12,097 nt of DNA, taken from the NCBI GenBank assembly GCA_934376945.1, contig CAKRPI010000066.1, positions 1-12,097 on the forward strand, given 5' to 3'. The notes under the pieces were generated by a model. That model made no database searches, was not told the origin of the DNA, and saw only the letters and a program-made list of their open reading frames with translations. How positions within the stretch are numbered: the stretch's first letter is position 1; each line of letters starts with the position of its first letter. Source of the DNA: an uncultured Lachnospiraceae bacterium (GTDB lineage: Bacteria > Bacillota > Clostridia > Lachnospirales > Lachnospiraceae). Below, piece after piece: positions 5,894-12,097 of the stretch. A program made the position numbers and the translations under genes.

Positions 5894-6433
5894 ATGCCTG
5901 ATTCATCAAATCTTGGCCTGATTCATATTTACTGCGGAAACGGAAAAGGAAAAACCACCTGCGGCATGGGGTTATGCGTGCGCGCGGCAGGTTTTGGATT
6001 CCGTGTGCTGATCTATCAGTTCATGAAAAATAATTCAACAAGTGAACGCGCTGCGATGGCGCATATCGAAAATATCACGTTTCTTCCCGGTCTTGAGCAG
6101 GAAAAATTCAGTTTTCGCATGTCTGAAGAAGAAAAAGAGGAACATCGCCGTTTTTATGCCACACAGCTGCAGCACATCTCCGAGATGGTAAGGGATGGCG
6201 CATTCAATGTACTGTTTCTTGATGAGGCTATCTACTGTGTCCGCAACGGGCTGCTCGAAGAAGCGGCGCTTCTTGATTTCCTCAAAAACAAGCCGTCGCA
6301 TCTCGAGGTCATCCTGACCGGACAGGATCCGTCGCCTGCGCTTATTGAATGCGCGGATTATGTATCGGAAATCCGGAAGGTGAAGCATCCATTTGACAAG
6401 GGTGTACGGGCGCGTAAGGGAATTGAGCGATAA
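5894..6433 (+). CDS. cobO: Cob(I)yrinic acid a,c-diamide adenosyltransferase, CobO/BtuR/CobA type
   Basis: The enzyme transfers the 5'-deoxyadenosyl group of ATP to Co(I) corrinoids, giving adenosylcobalamin or its precursors, in the cytoplasm. The 179-residue product has the P-loop GNGKGKTT (15-22) close to the N-terminus, a Walker B-like strand LFLDEA (107-112), and the family's typical C-terminal half: ILTGQDPSPALIECADYVSEIRKVKHPFDKGVRARKGIE. It is somewhat shorter than the proteobacterial proteins (about 195-200), which have an additional N-terminal segment. The ATG at 5894 has AAAAGGAGG nine bases upstream; an ATG at 5675 in the same frame would precede the promoter and add an unprotein-like 73 residues. 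No other corrinoid gene is nearby, so it may serve salvage of imported corrinoid (inference). Confidence 0.9.
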   Translation: MPDSSNLGLIHIYCGNGKGKTTCGMGLCVRAAGFGFRVLIYQFMKNNSTSERAAMAHIENITFLPGLEQEKFSFRMSEEEKEEHRRFYATQLQHISEMVRDGAFNVLFLDEAIYCVRNGLLEEAALLDFLKNKPSHLEVILTGQDPSPALIECADYVSEIRKVKHPFDKGVRARKGIER

Positions 6434-6440
6434 AAACTAC

Positions 6441-6478
6441 GGGCAGGCAAAAACCTAAAATTTGGTTTTCGCCTGCCC
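6441..6478. terminator. Bidirectional terminator between convergent genes
   Basis: GGGCAGGC (6441-6448) pairs with GCCTGCCC (6471-6478), and after one mismatch AAAACC pairs with GGTTTT around an eight-base loop. Downstream on the minus strand is GTAGTTTTTAT; on the plus strand a T-rich GATTTTCTTTCT. It ends cobO (stop at 6431-6433) and the LTA-synthase-like gene (stop at 6494-6496). Confidence 0.85.
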
Positions 6479-6493
6479 TGACTGATTTTCTTT

Positions 6494-8662
6494 CTATTCT
6501 ATCTTCGGATGCACCTCTGCAAAAAATTCCAGATCCCGGCTGCTGCCGCCCAGAATATCATTATACTCCAGAATATTGTACTCGTTGATCTTATCGTAAT
6601 ATGGCGAATCCTGATCTTTCAGTTCATAAAAGCTTCCGTCCGCCGCCCAGTAGCCCTGCGCACAAAGCACCGGAATTTCTTTGCTTAAATTCAGCAGATA
6701 CTGCTGGTATCCCGTCATCGGAAAGCCCAGACGATCAGAAAGAATACTGTAGAGATAATTGAGGCTCGTTTTTTCAATTGTCTCCTCCTCAATGTCATAA
6801 TTCGCCCAGATCACAAACGGAATCTTATATTTTTCCATCCGCTCCTCCGGCGTGAGATCCTCATCCTTTTTACCGAGCAGATATTCATACGTATTATCTC
6901 CGAGATTCGCCTGATGGTCGCCGAACATTACAATCACGACCGGCTCATCCTCTTTACTGAAGGTATCTACAAGATACTCAAACATCGCATCGGACTGACG
7001 GATCAGATTGACATAGATTTTCGTCCGTGTCTGGTCAACCTCCGGATTCTCCACACTGATGGAAAGATCCAGATTTTTTGTGTTTTTTGCAAAGTAATCG
7101 CCATGGTTCTGCACTGTCACATTCCAGGAAAAGAACGGCTGCCCAGTCTCTTTGTTTTTCTCAAACTCTGAGACGATCCGTTCTGCAAGTGTCTGATCTG
7201 AAATATAATTTCGAATATATTTCTGGTCTTTGAAATCATCTCTCGTATAAAATGTATCAAATCCGATCTGTGGATATACAATATTTCTGCGATAATTTGT
7301 CCCACGGTACGGATGCATCGCAAGTGTTGTATAACCTTCCGATTTCAGTTCTGATGCAATCGACGGAAGATTGCCCCGGACAAACAGATTGAAGCCGACC
7401 GACGATTCCGGCAGAAAGCCCATCGTATTGCCGGTCAGAAATTCATACTCAGAGTTTGGCGTATTGCCGCCAAAGATCGAGGCATATGCATAGCCCTTGA
7501 TCGTGTTTTCGGTCAGGCTGTGAATAAACGGCATATTGTCCTCAGAAAGATCCAATCCTTTGCCGATGTCTTCATAATCAGCGAAGGATTCGTTCATAAG
7601 GACGATTAAATTTGGCGTTTTCTGACCGGCTGATTGTTCCTCTGATGCACGATTCGTATCCGCCGCCTCGCTCACATATGGCTCAGCAATCTCTTCTGCT
7701 TTGCTGACAGAGTAGCCGTCCGGCTTATCTACCGATAAATAAAAGCACGTCGTCAGTGTTGTAAAAATCATGTCATAATTTTTATACCGCAGCTGATGTG
7801 TGAAACCTGTTGAACGGATATCATGCTCTTCAAGAAAGTTTGTTTTGCAGCACACGTAATAATAGCTGCCGCCGATGATGCCCCATACCAGCAGCAGCGC
7901 AAGCCTTGCCGCCGGTTTTAAAACTCTGCCGCCATGCAGCTTCAGGCTCACCAGACAGATAGCAAAGGTCAGCATAACCTCCATAAAAATGTACCAGTCT
8001 ACTTTATACGAATAACCGCCTGCCACCGACATCGCTGTTCCGATTGAAAACAAATCTGCACCGGAGAGCGCCATTCCCCGAAATGAAACCACAAAACGAT
8101 TTGCAATTCCAAGTATTCCGATCAGCAAGGCAACACTCATCACCGAAAATCGAATACTGCCTGTTACGATCAGCACAAAAGTTTCCAGTAAAAACAGAAA
8201 TAGAAATGTAAGTACGAGTGCAATCTTATTTAATGCAAAAAAATTAATATGAAATTTCGCTGCATTCAGATAGAGCAGCGAAAAATAAACAGCAAACGGT
8301 CCTGCCGCAAACCAGCACCATGACAGAATGCGGTTTTTATGCGCACTGATTCGCAACGGCGTCAGTGCTAAAAACATCAGCGCCAGACTCAGCAGCATCA
8401 CGACGTACGTTTTGCCGCTTTTCAAAATGGGCACTTTTCGGTCTTTCTCTGCATACAACGATGGATGTGTACAGTAGTAAATAAGCAGCAAAATTACAAT
8501 TACCGCGCCAAGCCATCGAAAAATGCGATGCAGCATATCATCCGTTTTCTCACCATCGTTTTCTGCATCGCCGTTTGAAGTATTCTTCTGAAAAAACGAC
8601 AGTACACGTGACAGCCATCCCCCCGTCCGGCCGTCTTTTTCCGTGTTAATGCGTGCAGACAT
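6494..8662 (-). CDS. LTA synthase-like membrane phosphoglycerol transferase (sulfatase family)
   Basis: The 722-residue protein has an N-terminal half with about seven hydrophobic helices (roughly 46-270) and a C-terminal extracellular alkaline-phosphatase/sulfatase domain. Metal and nucleophile motifs of the LtaS family are visible: LMNESF (metal ligand Glu358), GGNTPNSEYEF (nucleophile Thr401), MHPYRG (about 450), NHGDY (His520) and MFGDHQ (Asp582, His583). Such enzymes move glycerol phosphate (or a related phospho-group) from phosphatidylglycerol to a wall or membrane glycolipid polymer; the exact product cannot be read from sequence. The ATG at 8662 is preferred, since GGAG lies nine bases upstream; an ATG five codons earlier (8677) has no such site. 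Its start overlaps the end of the dehydrogenase gene by 17 bases, so the two are probably translationally coupled. It ends at a shared terminator. Confidence 0.88.
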   Translation of the reverse strand: MSARINTEKDGRTGGWLSRVLSFFQKNTSNGDAENDGEKTDDMLHRIFRWLGAVIVILLLIYYCTHPSLYAEKDRKVPILKSGKTYVVMLLSLALMFLALTPLRISAHKNRILSWCWFAAGPFAVYFSLLYLNAAKFHINFFALNKIALVLTFLFLFLLETFVLIVTGSIRFSVMSVALLIGILGIANRFVVSFRGMALSGADLFSIGTAMSVAGGYSYKVDWYIFMEVMLTFAICLVSLKLHGGRVLKPAARLALLLVWGIIGGSYYYVCCKTNFLEEHDIRSTGFTHQLRYKNYDMIFTTLTTCFYLSVDKPDGYSVSKAEEIAEPYVSEAADTNRASEEQSAGQKTPNLIVLMNESFADYEDIGKGLDLSEDNMPFIHSLTENTIKGYAYASIFGGNTPNSEYEFLTGNTMGFLPESSVGFNLFVRGNLPSIASELKSEGYTTLAMHPYRGTNYRRNIVYPQIGFDTFYTRDDFKDQKYIRNYISDQTLAERIVSEFEKNKETGQPFFSWNVTVQNHGDYFAKNTKNLDLSISVENPEVDQTRTKIYVNLIRQSDAMFEYLVDTFSKEDEPVVIVMFGDHQANLGDNTYEYLLGKKDEDLTPEERMEKYKIPFVIWANYDIEEETIEKTSLNYLYSILSDRLGFPMTGYQQYLLNLSKEIPVLCAQGYWAADGSFYELKDQDSPYYDKINEYNILEYNDILGGSSRDLEFFAEVHPKIE

Positions 8663-9605
8663 TCCGCTTTTCTCCATTCTGGAATGCTTTCAGATTTTTG
8701 TACACCTCATGCAGCAGACGCGTGCGCGCCTCTACCGCTGCCCATGCGATATGCGGCGTGATCAAAAGCCGGTCACCGACCTCCAGCTTACGCAGCGGAT
8801 TATCCTTACGCATCGGCTCTTCCTCAAGTACATCAAGTCCCGCCGCTGCGATCTTTTCTTTTTTCAGCGCTTTCGCCAGATCCTTTTCATTGACAATCGG
8901 TCCTCTGCCGACATTGATAAAAAGGGCCGTCTCTTTCATCTTTCCAAATGCCTCCGCATCCATGAGATGATATGTTTTTTCAGTCAGCGGAGCATGACAG
9001 GAAACAATGTCTGATTCCCGCAGCAATGTATCAAAGTCAACCTGTCGGTACTCATCGCTGCGCTTCTTTCCAGACGCTGAATAATAAATGACTTCACAAC
9101 CGAATGCCGTTGCAATCTGCGCTACCTTTCTGCCAATTGAGCCAAGACCGATGATACCCCACGTCTTTCCGGAAAGCTCACTGAATTTACGTTCCATATG
9201 ACAAAAGGAATCACTGTTTGTATACTCGCCTGATTTTACATAATCATCATAATAGCGCAGGTGCTCCATCAGATATAAGGTCATTGCAAATGTATGCTGT
9301 GCAACCACCTCTGTGGAATATCCGGCCACATTCGTTACAGTAATACCTCGTTTATTCGTATAATCAAAATCAATGTTATTTGTGCCGGTTGCCGTCAGTC
9401 CGATGTACTTGAGGTATTTTGCGTCTTTTAAGGTATCCTCATTCATCGGCAGCTTATTAACGATTACAGCATCTGCCTCCGCAATCCGCTCCGGAACCTG
9501 CTCAATCAGTGTTTTCCCATAGATGGCCACTTCACCGATCTCGAAAAACCGATCCAGTTTCATGTCCTCACCAAGGCTCTCTGCCTCCAGAATCACTATT
9601 TTCAT
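8646..9605 (-). CDS. D-2-hydroxyacid dehydrogenase (glycerate dehydrogenase-like)
   Basis: The 319-residue protein belongs to the D-isomer specific 2-hydroxyacid dehydrogenases, cytoplasmic enzymes that reduce 2-oxoacids such as hydroxypyruvate or glyoxylate with NAD(P)H. The Rossmann motif GLGSIG (153-158) and the catalytic trio are present: Arg234 in INVGRGPIV, Glu263 in DVLEEEP, His285 in ITPHIAWAA. The end of the second beta strand reads EVIYYSASGKKR: the acidic residue that normally binds the NAD ribose is replaced by Ser176, with Lys/Arg following, which could favour NADP(H) (inference). The ATG at 9605 has AAGGA six to seven bases upstream. No clear promoter lies in the 157-base gap after pgi, so read-through from pgi is possible. 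The gene overlaps the following LTA-synthase-like gene. The true substrate is unknown. Confidence 0.9.
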   Translation of the reverse strand: MKIVILEAESLGEDMKLDRFFEIGEVAIYGKTLIEQVPERIAEADAVIVNKLPMNEDTLKDAKYLKYIGLTATGTNNIDFDYTNKRGITVTNVAGYSTEVVAQHTFAMTLYLMEHLRYYDDYVKSGEYTNSDSFCHMERKFSELSGKTWGIIGLGSIGRKVAQIATAFGCEVIYYSASGKKRSDEYRQVDFDTLLRESDIVSCHAPLTEKTYHLMDAEAFGKMKETALFINVGRGPIVNEKDLAKALKKEKIAAAGLDVLEEEPMRKDNPLRKLEVGDRLLITPHIAWAAVEARTRLLHEVYKNLKAFQNGEKRNVCTH

Positions 9606-9658
9606 CTATTGTCCTTTCCTTGCCGCTCAGAGCACACCGTAAAGCTTGCATTCGCAAT

Positions 9659-9670
9659 CCGCTTTCGCGG
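9659..9670 (-). other. GNRA-type hairpin inside a short repeated motif
   Basis: On the minus strand CCGC-GAAA-GCGG forms a compact tetraloop hairpin, about 55 bases before the dehydrogenase start. The stretch AAAGCGGATTGCGAAT around it recurs exactly (16 bases) upstream of cobO near 5729-5744. Role unknown. Confidence 0.35.
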
Positions 9671-9720
9671 CTGCGTTCAAAACCCTTCGCATTTCACCGG
9701 TCTCTGAACAATTGCAAAAT

Positions 9721-9754
9721 GGGTGCCGCAGACCAGACATCGCCCGCAGCACCC
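9721..9754 (-). terminator. Probable weak terminator of pgi
   Basis: Nine bases after the pgi stop, GGGTGCTGC (complement of 9746-9754) pairs with GCGGCACCC (complement of 9721-9729), one G-U pair included, around a 16-base loop. Only ATTTT follows before GCAATTG, so termination may be partial and allow read-through to the dehydrogenase gene. Confidence 0.5.
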
Positions 9755-9762
9755 ACACCTTT

Positions 9763-11112
9763 TTACAGTCTCTTCAGAAGCTCTTCTCTTTCTTTTTCAT
9801 AACCAGGCTTGCCAAGAAGCGCAAACATGTTCTTCTTGTAGCTCTCAACTCCCGGCTGATTGAACGGATTTACACCAAGTGTATAGCCGCTCACGCCGCA
9901 TGCAAACTCAAAGAAGTAAAACAGCTGACCAAGATAAAATTCATCCTGCTTCGGGATCTTTACCATAAGGTTCGGCACATTTCCATCTGTATGTGCAAGA
10001 ATTGTTCCGTTCATTGCGCTCTTGTTTACAAAATCAACGGTCTTGCCTGCCAGATAATTCAGGCCATCCAGATCAACCGGCTCCTCATTTACCGTAAGCT
10101 CGCACTGAGACTCTTCTACATTCAGAACGGTCTCAAACAGAATACGATTGCCATCCTGAATAAACTGTCCCATTGAATGAAGATCTGTGGTCAGATCAAC
10201 GGATGCCGGAAAAATACCCTTCTGATCCTTTCCTTCACTCTCACCGTACAGCTGCTTCCACCACTCAGATACGTAGTGCAGGCTCGGCTCATAATTTGCA
10301 AGTACCTCGATAGTCTTGCCCTTGCGCAGAAGGATGTTGCGAAGTGCCGCATACTGCAGTGCATCATTCTCCTCAAACGCATCCTCGAGTGCGTGCTTTC
10401 TTCCGGAAGCAGCACCTTCCATCAGCTTGTCGATATCTGCTCCGCTTACTGCGATCGGCAGAAGACCTACTGCAGTCAGAACTGAGAAACGTCCTCCGAC
10501 ATCATCCGGAACAACGAAGGTCTCATATCCTTCCTCTGTTGCCAGTTTTTTCAGGGCTCCTCTTGCCTTGTCAGTTGTCGCATAAATTCTCTTTGCAGCC
10601 TCTGCCTTGCCGTATTTCTTCTCCAGCATTTCCTTAAAGATACGGAATGCAATCGCTGGCTCAGTTGTCGTACCGGACTTGGAAATGACATTGACAGAGA
10701 AATCACGATCTCCGATGACATCCATCAGATGTGTGATGTAAGTGCTGCTAATGCTGTTTCCTGCGAAGTAAATTTCCGGTGTCTTGCGTACAGACTTCGG
10801 AGCCATATTGTAAAAGTTATGGCGCAGGAATTCGATTGCTGCTCTTGCTCCAAGATAAGAACCACCGATACCGATTACCACCAGTACCTCACTGTCGCTC
10901 TTGATCTTTTCAGCCGCTTTTTTGATTCTTGCAAACTCTTCCTTATCATAATCTGTCGGAAGGTCAATCCATCCGAGGAAATCATTTCCTGCTCCGCTGC
11001 GTGATACCAGCTCCTCTTTCGCTGCTGCAACGATTTTTTTCATTGACTCAACTTCCGTGTCTTTTACAAAACCGGATACTTTGGAATAATCAAATGTTAC
11101 TTTGCTTCCCAT
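9763..11112 (-). CDS. pgi: Glucose-6-phosphate isomerase
   Basis: Pgi interconverts glucose 6-phosphate and fructose 6-phosphate in glycolysis and gluconeogenesis. The 449-residue product has the length of the short Firmicute form. Visible motifs are [16 protein letters not shown] (81-96), SKSGTTTEP (144-152, phosphate site), [16 protein letters not shown] (204-219, close to the first family signature), YGESEGK with catalytic Glu291, LHSMGQF with His312, and [14 protein letters not shown] with Lys426 (second signature region). The ATG at 11112 is chosen because AGGAG lies eight bases upstream; the ATG two codons earlier would be only two bases from it, and the ATG at 11145 has no site. It has its own promoter about 115 bases up. 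Confidence 0.97.
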   Translation of the reverse strand: MGSKVTFDYSKVSGFVKDTEVESMKKIVAAAKEELVSRSGAGNDFLGWIDLPTDYDKEEFARIKKAAEKIKSDSEVLVVIGIGGSYLGARAAIEFLRHNFYNMAPKSVRKTPEIYFAGNSISSTYITHLMDVIGDRDFSVNVISKSGTTTEPAIAFRIFKEMLEKKYGKAEAAKRIYATTDKARGALKKLATEEGYETFVVPDDVGGRFSVLTAVGLLPIAVSGADIDKLMEGAASGRKHALEDAFEENDALQYAALRNILLRKGKTIEVLANYEPSLHYVSEWWKQLYGESEGKDQKGIFPASVDLTTDLHSMGQFIQDGNRILFETVLNVEESQCELTVNEEPVDLDGLNYLAGKTVDFVNKSAMNGTILAHTDGNVPNLMVKIPKQDEFYLGQLFYFFEFACGVSGYTLGVNPFNQPGVESYKKNMFALLGKPGYEKEREELLKRL

Positions 11113-11157
11113 GGCCATATCTCCTATTCTCTGCTTTTGTTTCACTTATCTGAAATC

Positions 11158-11184
11158 GGATTTCTGCAGTATGCCGCAGAATCC
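11158..11184 (-). other. Hairpin in the pgi leader
   Basis: GGATT-CTGC (complement of 11176-11184) pairs with GCAGAAATCC (complement of 11158-11167), one base bulged, around an eight-base loop. Outside it TCGGAT (complement of 11193-11198) can pair with ATCCGA (complement of 11156-11161), competing for the same ATCC. The hairpin ends about 45 bases before the ATG and leaves the ribosome binding site free. It may stabilise the message; no known riboswitch class is recognised. Confidence 0.4.
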
Positions 11185-11226
11185 CTTCCTGTATCCGATC
11201 CACTTGGGATCTTCCACACTCTGTTC

Positions 11227-11255
11227 ATTTTAGCAGAATGAAACCTCTTTGTAAA
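11227..11255 (-). promoter_or_regulatory. Sigma-A promoter of pgi
   Basis: On the minus strand TTTACA (11250-11255), 17 bases, TAAAAT (11227-11232) with TGC before it (extended -10). Transcription would begin at about 11220, giving a leader of about 108 nt that includes the hairpin at 11158-11184. Confidence 0.65.
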
Positions 11256-11309
11256 GCACAGAAAGGATGGTTTGTCGGCTCTCTTTTTGCAGCAGCTCTG
11301 ATGACATAC

Positions 11310-12097
11310 TCACGAATTCAGAAATTCTTTCAGCACCTCTTTCAAGATCCTCTCCTGATCCTTCGGATCCATCTGGCGAAGCAGCTCCGCGCGGCCATCC
11401 CGTTCCCGGTCATGCTCAGCCGCAGCCTCCTGCATGCCGGTTTTCATCCGTGTCAGATTTTCCTTCAGCTCCCTTTTCTCCCGCTGCGCTCTCGTCTCCT
11501 GCACAGCAGCTGCCGCAGCTGTTTCGGCTCTTGCGCGGCGTTTTGCCCTTCTTCCCTCTGCTACGGAAACGATCGGAGCTGCCGTCTGCGCATTTTCTTC
11601 ATAGGCTGATTCCATGCTGCTTTCACTATAATCCTTTGCGGCTCCGCTGTTCTGCAGATAGTCTGCAAGAGAAACCTCCAGCACCTCCCGCTGATAGGTG
11701 GTATCGGAAAGTCCGTATGCCGCCGCCGTAAGCACCGCTGCAAGCACTCCCATCCAGAAATACGTGTTGCCTCTGATCAGTTCGCCGCCGTCATGCCAAA
11801 GAGGTATCGTTCCCAAAAACGCACAGAGTATACTGATTGCAAGACAGATCAACCCGGTTTTTTTCCACTGATGCAAATTCAGCCCCCAAAACCGGTACTC
11901 CATCAGATTTCTGCGGATCAGAGATGATACATCGCCCACCTTATCATTCAGGTGTGTGCAGTACTGAAACCGCTGGCGAAGCTGTACCAGAAAACGTCCT
12001 GCCGCTGCGCCGGTATTACGCGTATCACGGATCAGCCCGGCATACACCTGTTTCAAAATCAGCTGGCTTACTACGCCGACTGCGCAGGCTGCTGCCA
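11310..12097 (-). CDS. Uncharacterised membrane protein with charged C-terminal tail (5' end outside window)
   Basis: The frame is open to the right edge, so the start is missing; a TTG at 12056 is only the first possible start inside the window, and the frame before it (AAACAVGVVSQLIL) reads like a membrane helix. About 261 residues are seen. After that helix comes a cytoplasm-like stretch with many Arg residues, then two hydrophobic helices close together (TGLICLAISILCAFLGTIPL and YFWMGVLAAVLTAAAYGL). The last 100 residues carry no further helix; they are Ala/Arg/Glu-rich with a heptad-like look (RRAKRRARAETAAAAAVQE, then TRAQREKRELKENL) and end with QERILKEVLKEFLNS, probably a cytoplasmic coiled coil. 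I do not recognise the family. It lies 198 bases before the pgi start with no terminator between. Confidence 0.8.
   Translation of the reverse strand, partial: AAACAVGVVSQLILKQVYAGLIRDTRNTGAAAGRFLVQLRQRFQYCTHLNDKVGDVSSLIRRNLMEYRFWGLNLHQWKKTGLICLAISILCAFLGTIPLWHDGGELIRGNTYFWMGVLAAVLTAAAYGLSDTTYQREVLEVSLADYLQNSGAAKDYSESSMESAYEENAQTAAPIVSVAEGRRAKRRARAETAAAAAVQETRAQREKRELKENLTRMKTGMQEAAAEHDRERDGRAELLRQMDPKDQERILKEVLKEFLNS

Noticed and set aside
12054..12056. TTG at 12056 as true start of the right-edge membrane protein
   Set aside because: There is no ribosome binding site, and the frame stays open with hydrophobic residues up to the window edge, so the gene more likely begins outside.

Overview
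The window looks like a chromosomal housekeeping segment from a low-to-mid GC Gram-positive anaerobe, most likely a clostridium of the Lachnospiraceae type. The reasons are strong AGGAGG-like ribosome binding sites, extended -10 sigma-A promoters, AT-rich spacers, and the gene families present: a CBS/DRTGG pyrophosphatase, the short clostridial form of Pgi, an LTA-synthase-like phosphotransferase and a short CobO-type adenosyltransferase. The genus is inference; no rRNA or other marker is present. I see no transposase, phage gene, CRISPR array, tRNA or rRNA.

Layout, left to right. Positions 1-3456 (all minus strand): the first codons of a gene that reads like murA (cut by the window edge) with its own promoter, then a flavin-reductase-fold protein, a membrane-independent Mn-type CBS-pyrophosphatase, and deoD purine nucleoside phosphorylase. 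Between deoD and the pyrophosphatase lie two copies of a palindromic repeat, one of which supplies the deoD stop codon. Positions 3457-3960 hold no protein gene. They contain a good plus-strand promoter, a structured stretch and a strong terminator, which together look like an unannotated small RNA of about 205 nt. Positions 3961-5608 (minus) hold a two-gene operon: a membrane-anchored serine hydrolase of the class A beta-lactamase fold, starting at GTG, and a coupled 88-residue protein. Its promoter is divergent from that of a cobO-like gene (5894-6433, plus).

A symmetrical hairpin terminator at 6441-6478 separates cobO from the convergent LTA-synthase-like gene (6494-8662, minus), which overlaps the end of a D-2-hydroxyacid dehydrogenase gene (8646-9605). 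Further right are pgi (9763-11112), with a promoter and a 5' leader hairpin, and the 3' part of a membrane protein with an alanine/arginine/glutamate-rich C-terminal tail, running off the right edge.

Functionally the genes combine central and salvage metabolism (Pgi, DeoD, pyrophosphatase, CobO) with envelope work (MurA, LTA-synthase-like enzyme, serine hydrolase). The most likely undescribed item is the putative small RNA at about 3723-3928; the second is the palindromic repeat pair at 2633-2756.
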